DNA from: Xylona heveae TC161
Lineage: Eukaryota; Ascomycota; Xylonomycetes; Xylonales; Xylonaceae
Direction: 5' to 3'
DNA length: 64,000 nt
NCBI RefSeq assembly: GCF_001619985.1
Contig: NW_017264195.1
Span: 1,116,001-1,180,000, forward strand
A model generated the notes under the pieces. It saw nothing but the letters and a program-made list of their open reading frames with translations. It was not told the DNA's origin and did not search any database. Below are positions 11,757-22,490 of the stretch, piece after piece (position 1 is the first letter of the stretch; every line of letters starts with the position of its first letter). Both the position numbers and the translations under genes were made by a program.

Positions 11757-13106
11757 CTATTTTGTTGCCGCCTCTTTCCCCACATGATTACGTTCATCCT
11801 TGAAACTCAATGGCCTTGATGGAGCCGGGTTGAAGATATTGTTTGCTGGCAGTAACCGTGCCGCAGGATTGATTTCAAGGCCAAACCCTGGTTTGTCCAG
11901 TTCTGATACGTCAAGGTAACCATTGACTGGAATAGGTTCATTGGTGAAAAGGTCACCAAAGACAGGGAGCACTGACTTGCCGTCTGGCGAATTGGCCAAG
12001 TACTCCTGAAAAGGGCAGTTGGCTTGCGAAACCACAAAGTGATAGCTGTAGGGCCCACTGGCGTGAGGCACAACACTGATATCGTACGCGCTAGCCATGG
12101 CGGCCACTCTGAGCAGCTCTGTCATGCCACCGACCCACATAACATCGGGCTGAAGAATGTCTAGATTGCGGCCTTCAATCAACTTGCGGAATCCGTATCG
12201 TGAGTATTCATGCTCTCCAGTAGTGAATTTCATGGTGGGATGAGCCCGTTTGATCTGCTCGAAGCCCTCTGGATCATCTGGACTTAGGCACTCCTCCCAC
12301 CAATTGATGTTGAGCTCCTCGCACGCCTTGACAATCTCAATCGTATATGGTACGTTGAGACTCATATAGCAGTCGACCATCAGAGGAAAATCGGGTCCCA
12401 CACTTTCTCGATGCTTACGAAGAAACTCAATATTCTTCTTCAGCCCCGCATGTCCCTCGTCTGGGCCAAAAGGCAGTGGCACCTTGGCGCCAAAGAAACC
12501 CATGGCCTTGGCAGCAGAGGGTTCTGGGCCGGTGCAGTAAAAGTTGAGTCGTGATCGAGTTGCTCCACCAATCATCTTGTAAACAGGCTCATTGCGAATC
12601 TTGCCTATGAGATCCCAAAGAGCAAGATCAATCACGGAGATGACGGCGACTGGTAATCCTTTGCGACCGTAGAAGAGCGATGCTCTGTACATTTGTTCAA
12701 ACAAATGAGTCGTATCTCGAGGATCTGCGTTGCCGTTAGCGGCCAAATTCTTGGCTTGCCTTTGCTGCTACTCACCCGCTCCTATGAGGAATCGCTCAAA
12801 ATGTGAGGAGACAAGCCAACATGCTGGAGGGCCACCAAAGCCCGTAGCGAAACCTTTTGTGCCATCAGTGGCCTCAATCTCGACACAGAATGACCCCAAG
12901 ACATTGATGCCCCATGAAGTTCGCTGGGCTCGGTATTTTTCCCATCGGGACATGGGAGTAGCAATTGATGTATCAACGAGCCAATGGCCGCCACGAACAT
13001 TATGATAGTCACCACCTGAACCGACGCCTTCGATGATGAAAGTGCGTACTTCCTTTATCGTCGGGAAGGTCTTTACAGAAGAAGAGGATGACGATGATGC
13101 AGCCAT
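11757..13106 (-). CDS. lraC: Enolase-superfamily L-rhamnonate dehydratase LraC, 432 aa
   Basis: Two exons, 13106-12776 and 12724-11757, with a 51-bp phase-1 intron (GTGAGT donor, CGCTAAC branch point, GCAG acceptor). The product matches the mandelate racemase/muconate-lactonizing family: GINVLGSFCVEIEATDG in the capping domain, SVIDLALWDLIGK, VDCYMSLN and WWEECLSPDD supplying acidic metal ligands, TTGEHEYSRYGF, and a late VVPHASGPYSYH. This is the layout of L-rhamnonate dehydratase, which removes water from L-rhamnonate to give 2-keto-3-deoxy-L-rhamnonate. A Ser-rich start (MAASSSSSSS) precedes the family core. It is divergent from the Zn2Cys6 gene at 13896, about 790 bp apart, so the two may share a promoter region. 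The following aldolase is not in the window. Confidence 0.9.
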
Positions 13107-13895
13107 GGCAAAAGGACCAGAGATGAAGAAAGGAACGAAAGGGGAGGAGGTTCTTGGACTGCAATTCCTTTCACTACATGCACACAGGAACGTCTTGCGT
13201 CTTCTTTTAATACTCTCCTACTGACTCTTCTAAGCTGTCTAGCACGGTCAAATATGCTAGAATACGACCAACTAGCAATGGATCTCCTATCAGTTCAAAA
13301 AAGAGGGCAGATCTAAAACGCGTCACTTTTAGCTTTCGGTGCATCTTTCACCCTTGCAAGCGGGACCTGGTAGAGATGGGTCGAGTTATGATAGACTGGG
13401 CTGGCCTGGGCCCAGAAGGACCCTTGACGCAGAGATGATGCGGTTTGGGACAAGCACGAGGGCGGAGTGGCTTCGATTGAAGCGCGTGCTGAAGTGTGAG
13501 GTTATGCTTGTGAAAGGTTATGCAGTACTTGCATAGCACAGTATGCTCAAGTTGCAGTACTGTGTATACTCTACAGAGGCACAGCAGTTACCAGAGCCAA
13601 TGGAAGTTCCTGTGAAGAGAAGAGGGAGAAAGAGGAGCAAAGGACGGAAAAGGGTAAAGCGAAGTTGGGGGTGGCTTCTTCTTAGTGGTCTGCGGGGTTA
13701 AAAACTGGAGATGGTGGGTTGCGACGGTGGGGTTTCCCCTTCTGGGTCGGTTGACTTTTTTGACTAACAATAATCCCATAACCCCAGCTTGGCAAATCTG
13801 CCTCTCCTTCGACTCCCCCGAGGCTCGGCCCAACGCTTTCACTTTCACCGAAGCCATGATCACCATCGATAGCCTGCTAATTGTCGCTCATCGAC
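13107..13895. promoter_or_regulatory. Divergent promoter region between lraC and a Zn2Cys6 gene
   Basis: About 790 bp separate the two start codons. Near the regulator it has a pyrimidine/purine-rich leader with a short string of other-frame ATGs before 13896. No coding exon is credible here. Which CGG-type sites are used cannot be decided by eye. Confidence 0.55.
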
Positions 13896-16823
13896 ATGGA
13901 CCAGCATCAGCACCATCAGCAGCAGTCGTCGCAGCTTGCCGCGCACGCGCTGACTCCCTCGGCTGCTCAGCAGCAACAGCATCAATCGCCTACTCATGTG
14001 CTTGCGCGGTCGGACTCCATTGCCGACCAGTCAGCCATTGATGCCAAGTACGAAAGTCCTCAGCCCAACAACAATTCCAGTGGTGATGAAAGCGCCGGAG
14101 AAGATCAAGATGGCTCGCGCAAGAGGCGCAGGCCCATGTCTGTCTCGTATGTCATTGCCTAAGATACCATTGGCGTTGCCCATAAACACTACCTGCTTGA
14201 GTTTTCTTTACTTGACTCTAACCGATGCGACAGGTGTGAATTGTGCAAACAGAGAAAAGTATTCGCTTCCAAGAAACATTGGTTTTATCCTCTCCCAGCT
14301 TCGACTGACTCTTCCTGCATGTGAAATGTGATCGTGGCCATCCGTCCTGTGGCTGGTGTTCCCGAAATGGTACGAACCCAAATCTTTCGATGCAAAATTG
14401 TATCGTTTGAAAGACGACTGCTGCTGACACGACGGTGGGGCAGGACAAATTTGCGAATACAAGGAACGCAAGAAACCTGGCTTAAGAGCGGGTTATGGCA
14501 GAGAATTGGAACAGCGGCTCGGTATGACACGCGATTGGGCATCTAAGTGATCAATGGGCATAATATTAACACCTTGTTTAGACAGACTCGAGGACGTTCT
14601 ACGTAGCCATAGTCGAATTCTCGATGCGCATTTCGGACCTAGCTCCGTCTCGACGAACCAACCGTCACCGCAGACCGACGTGTCTGCCTTTCGCACATCC
14701 GCAATAAATCAGGTCCCTGTCCCGCAGATTCCTCCCTCGGCCGACGCTGCCATCTTCCTACAAAAGCCTCACCTCTTCCAGGCCAGCCAGGCCAATTCTC
14801 CGCCTCTTTCAGACTACTCCGGACAACTTGAGACACCAACGCCTCTACTGCCGCAGCAGAATGGCTTTCCGCCGCCGCCGCCAACTAGTGATGCAATACC
14901 GCAGTCGGGTATATCACAGGTGCCGCACATGTCGCAAGGAGTCCACGGTTTCTATCCCCCGCCTTCGGCGCCGCCGCTAGATCGTTCGAATATGGGCATA
15001 TCTAATGGGGTAGGACCAGTGACCACACAGGATCAGGAGTTGCCACCCTATGACTTACTCTACTCTCTTGTTGATCTTTATTTCAAGCATATCAACACGT
15101 GGATTCCGCTGCTTCACCGCAAGACAACTATTGAGACCCTTTTCCGTCCATCCACGCTTGACGAAGCAGACAGGATTATGCTTCATGCCATTGTTGCCAC
15201 CACGTTACGATTTTCCAACGATCCCCGCTTGGACGAGGCTTCTCGGCGACGTTACCATGACACTTCCAAGCAGAAGGTGGTGCTGTACGGACTTGAAAAC
15301 TCATCCGTCAAAGCAGTCCAGGCCATGGTCATTCTGGCTCTTGACCTGACTGGTTCATCCAACGGACCGCCAGGATGGAATCTTTTGGCACTCATCACAC
15401 GTGCCGTGGTGCAACTAGGACTCGCAGCAGAATCTACCTCGTCACTGGCTTCGCCCAAATTCCCATCCATCGCAACTCTCGGTGCAGCTGTCCTACCCGA
15501 ACCCATGAATTGGATTGAAGAGGAGAGCCGGCGCCGTCTGTTCTGGGCAGTTTATCTGCTGGACCGCTATACGACCATTGCCACATCGTTCGAGTTTGCC
15601 CTTGACGATAAGGAAATCGATCGGAAGCTGCCCTGCAGAGACGACTTGTTCTCCCGGAATCGACCGGTGGAGACGCGTTGGTTCCGCACACCGCGGCGAA
15701 CTGATTACAGTCTAGATCGACCCGAAAATTTGGGATACTTTTCATATTATATCGAGGTCCTCGGCATATTGTCTCGAATCCACCAATTCCTAAGAAAGCC
15801 GGTTGATATTAGCGCGATTCCAGACGTAGAAACTTGGCAACGACAATATCGTGAGCTCGAGGGGGAACTTACAACCTGGTATTCGAAGCTGCCGAGCGAA
15901 TATGGAAATATTTCACGGCTCTTCAATTTGCCAAATGGCAACAAGGTAGTCAATTGCGGCTGGGTTATGCTTCATGCTACATACCATACGTAAGTCTCTT
16001 CCAATGAACGACTTGTGCTTCTGAACTTTTCGCAGAAATCGCGAAAATCCATGACACACCTACGTTTATGAGAATGTAAAAAGCTCACGAGTCGCACAGT
16101 GTTGTGATTCGAATAAACTCGTCTGCAGCATATCCAACCATCCGCTCGTCGATATTCGCTCCATCCTACAGTGCAAGCCAACGGTGTCTGACTGCCGTCG
16201 AGAATATCGCGACATTAGGTAGATTCGTTGTGGGAAATGGCATGCTGAACAAGCTTGGTCCGCCTTTTGCGTTTACTATCTGGGTCGCGGCTCGCCTTCT
16301 CCTAGTGCATGGCTCAACATTTGAACATCGGCTGAGCCCGGATATTCAGTTCTTTGTGGACACGCTCCGAGAAATGGGTCAGTACTGGAAAGTTGCCGAG
16401 AGGTATACGACCATCTTGCAGCGAGTGCTCGATGAACATCGAGAATCGGAACGTGCGGCGGGCGCCGGGGAAGAGAGAGTGACGCCATCGAGCGTGCGTA
16501 TTCTCGCGGACATGCGCCGCTGTGCGTACGATCTAGACGTACTCATTTCCCGACAACCTCGACAACCGGTGTCGCAGGCAGTCCCCGCGGCTTTCCCCCG
16601 AGCGCCTGAGCCCAACGAACTCGAGTATCTCGATGTCTTCAACTTTTTCAATCTGCCACGGTTGCCTGTGACGGCGGCAGCGGATGGAATGATGCCAGTC
16701 CCTGCTGGAGATGGCATCAAGCCAGGCATGCCGGCACCCCAAATGCAAACAGGCAACGAGTTCAACATTACCAACTTTGCTGCCGACGTGCATGCAGACT
16801 GGCTGTTCAAGCAAGGGGCTTAA
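13896..16823 (+). CDS. Zn2Cys6 transcription factor with fungal_trans domain, 844 aa; one non-canonical intron
   Basis: Exons 13896-14146, 14234-14258, 14321-14369, 14444-14521, 14582-15989 and 16100-16823 give 844 residues. The zinc cluster is split over four exons: Cys 85, 88, 95, 102, 105 and 112 (CELCKQRK/VKCDRGHPSCGWC/GQICEY), followed by a linker and the heptad region RELEQRLDRLEDVL. The fungal-specific transcription factor domain spans roughly residues 260-480 (ELPPYDLLYSLVDLYF, NWIEEESRRRLFWAVYLLDR). The N-terminus is Gln/His-rich. The join between exons 2 and 3 needs a 62-bp intron that begins GTATTC but ends CTGCAT, not AG; read-through instead reaches a stop after about 22 codons. 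Either a GT-AT intron, a mutated acceptor or a base error is involved. The protein is a widespread conserved type; adjacency to lraC makes a rhamnose role possible but unproved. Confidence 0.8.
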
Positions 16824-18389
16824 GCTGTAAATCGCCACTGAATGTCTGACGGTCCATCATCCACTCGATCAGCGAGATAGATATGCCCTTGCCATGATCG
16901 TTCGTGACTGGATTTTCGATTTTTGGAATTCCAGAATCGAAAACCATGAACCACATGATCCACGGCCTCTTGGCATCTTGGCTCTATTGGTCCTTTCTGC
17001 CACCGCAAGCGTCCCCAGGCTTAGTTGGATGTGCGAGTCGCAGCCAGCGTTGGTGGTCATGTACTCTTGTGTGTCATCGTATTGGCGAATGTTTTCTGGT
17101 TGGAGCCTGAAATTATTGCCACTACCATCATCACTTAGGGTCACAATTTGAGCCAGCTGCCGCGTCCTGACACGCAGCGTAGCCGCTCTGTGCGGCGCGC
17201 TTCGTTGCGCAACGGGTATTTGGCAAGCAGGAATAACCAATATGGTTACTCTCAATGAGATTTGTCATTCTCATGCGTCGATGCATGCGGGCGTACGTCA
17301 GGAGGGCGGATCGTAGTCCTTTGGGCGACTTAGTTCAGATGATTCAGGTAGTATTCGAACATTGCTCTGTTTGGCTCGATTTGGCTATGCTTAGCTGAGC
17401 TTACGGACTACGATGAGTAGTGCAAAGAGAGACCGCGTTTATGTATGCGTGTTCGAGAAAGTGAGCGACTGATTGCAGCGTGGGGTGGCTTAGTAGGTGT
17501 TGGTGGGGAAGGGAGGGGAGGGGAGATGCGGCTGAAAAGGCATGTACAGTAGTGGGGTGTCGACGTAGTTTATGGTGGGTTAAGAGAATTAGATGGCCGC
17601 GGTCTCGAACAATTGATGCCTGCCCACCGTGTATATTGCTTGGATGCCTTATTTTATTTCGCTGGTCAATTGGCGGGTTGTTCATTAGTTGGTTGTATCG
17701 GTGGTAATAACCAGAAAGTGGGGAGGTCCAGAATCTGCCGTCTGGCTTATGGGTTACTCCGTATGCATGCCACAACGACTAGGATACCAATCCTTGTTGC
17801 TGCCAGGCATCAGTGTTCGCCTTCTATTTGTACTGTGTCAATTCGTCAGGCAGGGGTAGGTGTCACCATTGGTCATTGCAGTTTCAAATTAATCATTTAA
17901 TTTGCGTGCCATGATTGCGGGTTTTGCTCGCTTCATTGATTTGCCGGACGGCATTGTTTGGAATTGAGAACTATGGAAACTGACGACTACGGTGAATTAT
18001 CTTGCCGAGGTGACAGGTAAGAGGGAACCTTCAATGGTTGACGTAAGACATAGCGATGGATGAATTTGCTTTTTTTTTTTTTTTTAATTTGTTTCTTCTC
18101 TATCCAAGCTTTAGATGCTCTCTCGTGTTTTACCTTAGTTATGAGGCTTTTTCAAAGTATAATATTTGGATGGGTCCTTCCTTCTCGAAGCAAGGATTCT
18201 CTCGCCCATAAAATAATAATATTACCCTCTTGGTCTTGTGCCAATTTAGAAGTCCACCTAGAAGTATAAACTCTTGAATAACAAGTGGGAGTAAATTGAG
18301 AACATCTATTGATTGTGGAGCATCTACCATCTATCCAGAAACAGACCGTGAGATTGTGGTATAAGGATTACAATTAAAGGATTCCAAGC
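16824..18389. other. Non-coding interval
   Basis: About 1.57 kb with scattered short open frames and no family pattern or coherent splicing. A run of 16 T lies at 18070-18085. Nothing else could be supported. Confidence 0.5.
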
Positions 18390-18508
18390 ACATGCGACCA
18401 TAGACTGAGGAGAACTGGGCATCCCGTCCGCTCTGCCATACATAAGCCTCAGATCGGCGGACTAGTAGTTGGGTCGGTGACGACCAGCGAATCCCCGCTG
18501 TTGCATGT
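18390..18508 (+). rRNA. 5S ribosomal RNA gene (dispersed copy)
   Basis: The 119-bp stretch begins ACATGCGACCATAGACTGAG and ends GCTGTTGCATGT. It aligns by eye along its whole length with the ascomycete 5S rRNA: GGGCATCCCGTCCGCTC in the first loop region, TAAGCC, TAGTAGTTGGGTCGGTGAC and CCAGCGAATCCCC. The two ends pair (ACATGCGAC with GTTGCATGT), with G-C replacing the A-T seen in the usual ACATACGAC/GTTGTATGT pair, and the ACTGAGG/CCTCAGA helix is also kept. This points to a functional fold rather than decay. An oligo-T run right after it would act as the RNA polymerase III terminator. Lone 5S genes scattered through the genome are normal for filamentous ascomycetes. Confidence 0.93.
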
Positions 18509-18511
18509 TTC

Positions 18512-18522
18512 TTTTTTTTTTT
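18512..18522 (+). terminator. Oligo-T RNA polymerase III terminator of the 5S gene
   Basis: At least 11 T follow the 5S 3' end; the run goes straight into the assembly gap, so its true length is unknown. Confidence 0.75.
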
Positions 18523-18532
18523 NNNNNNNNNN
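18523..18532. other. Assembly gap (10 N)
   Basis: Ten N characters interrupt a T-run on both sides. The real length of the missing piece cannot be told from the window. Confidence 0.98.
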
Positions 18533-20772
18533 TTTTTACCTTTTTCTATTTGATTTGGTTTCCGATGACAATCTTTTCCCTTCCTTATCTTTTCACCTCC
18601 AATTAATTGACTACCGCTATAGATTCCGGTAGAGATTTGGATTTTTCAATGCGATTATTAGACTTCCGCAGCGACAAACCAAGAGATACCATAATCTTGA
18701 AGAGAACAAAAATTCTCGCAGTTCGCAGGGGTCACCCCAACTATGGATAGCGGGCAGATCATCGAAACTTCGCTGTGCTTCAACTGAGATGACATGAGAT
18801 GACTTCATTCAAGTAGAGCTTACTCAAATTCAGGCACCCCTGATACACCGGTGCGATATGGTGGGAGCGAGGGGTGTCATTACTTGGCATGTGCCGGGGA
18901 CTTGGAGCAAGAGTGGAGTAAAGTTGAAAGCAAATGGAATTTGTCATGGATATTCAATCTTATCTATTTGTTCTCTTCTTCATATCAGATTCTATGCCAA
19001 TTCAAACCATGTGTCTGGGGTAATCATTATTATTTGTCGTGATTTCATTATTATGGATTGTGGCTGTTCAGGCACCAAGTGGGGGTTATTAATAGACTAT
19101 ACACAGGCTATCATCTCCAGAGTGGGACAGTGTCAAGTTAGGTACTTACCTAGTTTAACAACATCAAGTTTACCATAACCCAAATCATGATCCATGCATG
19201 CGCGCGTAGGAGATCTGCATTTCTCAACTACCTTAGGTATTATTCACGACGCTAAATCTATGTTTGAATATTACCGACAATTAGCAGTGATATATCGCTC
19301 TAAACACCCTCATTTGCTCAGCCTTGATACCAAGCTTGGGGCAAGAGCTTAGCTACCGGTTCCTTCACCTTTACGTGAGCTGAAACATCATTACTAGTTA
19401 ACAGGAACCAAACGGCATATGAAATCGGTAATTTGTTCCTCAATCAGCTCACTTGTTGTGCCTAAACAGCTCGAACGGCCTCCGGCTGCCCAAAGCCTCC
19501 AAGGTGGAAATAATTTAGTTGGTCAATTAGTTCTTGACTGGAGCAAAACTACTACCTAGCTAAACAGCACAAGTACGGTAGCTAAAGGTAAGACCAAAGC
19601 ATTGACCAAGCTGTCACTTCATCTACATGACTGCGCCAATGTTTCACCATCTCATTTCCCCTCTGCAGTCTCAGTGGGCGAAGGCTTTCCTTTTTTTAAA
19701 TCGCTCAGAGGGATGAGTCTAATTGTGTCCGAAAAGAAATTCCAAGTGCTTCGCTAATCTGGATTTATTTTTGGGTTAGAGTTCGCGGGCCGTTCCTGCG
19801 GCGCGAAATACGGTGGTATACCAACAAAGCCAAGGATGTTCACCGAAGAGGCTACAACATACGGAGTTACAGTACGGCACAATGAGTCCTAATTGAACAG
19901 CCAGGGCTCAATTTGATGATGAGGATGAGGACGACGACGCCGATTACCAGGTTGGTTCTTTTTACTAAAAGGGCAAAGAACATAGCTTAAGCAATTCAGT
20001 TGTGCCGCTGATGACGATGCTGATGAAGATGTTGGCGACCACAATAATCATGATAATGGCAGTGTTAATTTCCCGATATGCAAGGTAATGGAGAGACATG
20101 ATCATTGTCCGGTTGGTTGTCGAGTGAAAATGCCTCTACCTGTAATACTGACAGTGACAAGGAAGACCAAATCCACCTTGTACCACGTCGTGTTCCAACA
20201 CGATCCACTCGGTACTTGGCAGCCTTTGAGCTCTCATTTCCAATTGAATCAATCACATCCCACTGTGGCTCAAGTCCCCAAGACGAGTTCCGAGCCCAGG
20301 CTCCCACGAACAGGTTTTGGTTGATTCATTCTTACTTTTTCTTCCTTTCCTCGCTGGGAGCGATGCCTTCAAGACACTCGTTTCTTTTCGGTTCTCAACT
20401 CACGCACCCAGCCAACATAGCAACAGACCTCGTATTGCAGCCCCAGCGTCAATTCCCTCTTTGAACAAATTCGGTTTCAATTTCATCGTGACTGATCGGA
20501 GTGGCTCTCTTTTGGTTTCTCCACGCTCGCGAATTGCTCTCGATACCGCTACTGCTGCGCCTCACCCCTCATTCGACATTGACGTCTTCATGGTCACCAA
20601 CGTCCGACAGCATAAACAAGGCCTGCGACAAGAAGCGGAGCTTTAGAAAAGGGAAAAAATGGGTCTTCGGCAAGCTCGGTTTCGATCGATCTTCCGGTGT
20701 CACTTAGAAGGGAAAATGGTAGAGAAGGCCCCCAAAATCTCCAGGGTTGTTTCTACGCTACAAGGCACTACA

Positions 20773-20860
20773 GAACCGCGCCCGTCGCGGTTCGGGTCAT
20801 CACCCGTGGACTGAGCCCCCCTCTGGTCCGCTATACGGTCATGCTAGCGCCCCATAGAGG
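20773..20860 (+). ncRNA. Possible structured RNA: three consecutive hairpins
   Basis: Hairpin 1 pairs GAACCGCG (20773-20780) with CGCGGTTC (20786-20793). Hairpin 2 pairs CGGGT (20793-20797) with ACCCG (20802-20806). Hairpin 3 pairs CCTCTGG (20820-20826) with CC..AGAGG (up to 20860) and has an inner CGCTA/TAGCG stem (20829-20833, 20845-20849). Single inverted repeats of this size arise by chance; the cluster of three in non-coding DNA is the only argument. No known family was recognised. Confidence 0.25.
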
Positions 20861-21963
20861 CCGCTGACGTTAGGTGGTGACTTTGTGCTAGAGTGAAGTT
20901 TACTCGCCGCTGACAGACGGTCAGAAGGAAGAGGACCCAAGAAACCAGATCGTAGGTCGCTCTCCTTACTTTCCAAGGTTTGTCCACCCCACTATGGAGT
21001 CCCCATCGGGTTTGCTAATCGGCCAAGCGGCCAATTTCCGACGCCATCCTTGTCGCAGATTTGCGTTCCCCTGTTCGTGTGTGCTTAGTACCAACCTTCC
21101 CACGAGCGCCGAATTTCGTTTCGTTCCTGGTGGTTCGTCTGCGCCTTCATGCACGGCTCCTTCCCATGTTGGAAGCAACAACTGCTCTCGTTAGCGTATC
21201 GTGAACCATCAACAATCACCATCATCAGCAAACATCATCCGGCATCAGGCACCAGTCATCAGCAATGTAGTAATCATCACTCTTTCCCGCCAACATGTCC
21301 CGTCATCAACGCAGAAATATTTGGCCGATTGTCTTTTATTACTCTTCTTTTTTTTTTCTTCATCCCATGTCTGCCACATCCGACCCGATAAGCGGCTGAT
21401 CGTATCCCAGAGCCATTGCGTCGGTGCGGCAGAAGGTATGCTGCCCTGACAGCTATGGCAGGGCTGAGGCCACCCGTCACCCTTGCGCCGCTCCCAGCTG
21501 AACGGACGAGCGAGTCATACCCGCTGCAGTCATACCGACCCCGTGGTTATTCACACACACATTTCGCCCCATAGTCTTCCCACGCGCACACTCACTCTTG
21601 CCCGCTTTAGACACACACACCAACTACAACCCACCCTGTCCCATCACTAACACATAGACACACAAAGACCGAACACACTAAACATACCACAACATGCGAT
21701 CCCCACGCTCGACCCATTACGAGATCTTGCGCCAGAGACACACCAACGCACCTCCCTGGTTGGTGCCTGCGTTCCTCGCGGCTGTCCCCGTAGCGGGTTG
21801 GCCCGTCAGGCGTGCAGCCGTGGCTCTGGCCAAAACGGTCGGTTGCTTAGTCTGAGCTCATCGTCGGTGCCTAGGGCTATGCAGCAGCTCTTCTCCTTGC
21901 CAACGGTCGATGCCTCCGGCAGTCTGCTGCTGGTGCTGTCGCTGCCTCGGTGATGCCTAGGGA

Positions 21964-21969
21964 TATAAA
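21964..21969 (+). promoter_or_regulatory. TATA box (TATAAA)
   Basis: TATAAA in GGATATAAACCC, about 280 bp before the ATG at 22248. The pyrimidine-rich stretch 30-60 bp further on suits a transcription start. Assigned to the small gene by position only. Confidence 0.5.
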
Positions 21970-22247
21970 CCCACCTTGAGCACATGCCTTTTGTTCTATT
22001 TCCTGTCCTCTAGCATCATCCACAAGCAACTTCTTCTAACCATCGAACATTATTTCGTGTACCTCGTGTGACTGTCATCTGCTCTACTTCAATATATTCA
22101 TTTGGCTTTTTCGAAAACCTGCCTTGCTTCATCCTGATCATTGATCTCTTCTTTTGTGAACGTTGCTGTCATCAGACCAATCCTCGTGCACAGTCACTTT
22201 GACTTTCGATTGTTTCAAGAGCAAAGAATATCGACACAACTGTCACC

Positions 22248-22490
22248 ATGTGCTACCAAGTCGTTGAACGCTACTCGGTCTGCCGGTGCCTCTACTACAA
22301 GCATGCCATCGACCCATGCTCGGCCTACAACTCTCGTGGTCACTATGTCCAAGAGAAAACGGTATTGGTAGGGTATACCTGCGACAAGCACTCTCCTCGA
22401 CGTCGCGATTACTCGTCCAGTTCGAGCCATGGCGGATATGATTCTGGCTACTCGAGTGGAGGCTACCACAGCTCCTCGTACCGACGGTGA
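22248..22490 (+). CDS. Small conserved Cys/Tyr-rich protein, 80 aa
   Basis: A single exon of 80 codons starting MCYQVVERYSVCRCLYYKHA. The first 50 residues contain cysteines at 2, 12, 14, 23 and 45 and the strings HYVQEKTVLVGYTC; the tail is Ser/Tyr/Gly-rich and ends SSYRR. I recall nearly identical short proteins in Aspergillus and Penicillium annotated only as hypothetical. No signal peptide or membrane segment is seen, so a small cytosolic or metal-binding protein is possible. A TATA box and a leader of roughly 250 bp precede it. The function is unknown. Confidence 0.75.
   Translation: MCYQVVERYSVCRCLYYKHAIDPCSAYNSRGHYVQEKTVLVGYTCDKHSPRRRDYSSSSSHGGYDSGYSSGGYHSSSYRR

Larger units (their letters stand above)
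18533..22247. other. Long non-coding interval with a promoter and leader at its right end
   Basis: About 3.7 kb without a convincing coding exon. It includes acidic-codon-like GAT/GAG/GAC repeats near 19918-20040, three adjacent inverted repeats (20773-20860), a polypyrimidine and CATCA-rich stretch near 21200-21400, CACACA-rich DNA near 21550-21680, and a TATA element at 21964 that fits the small gene at 22248. Confidence 0.5.
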
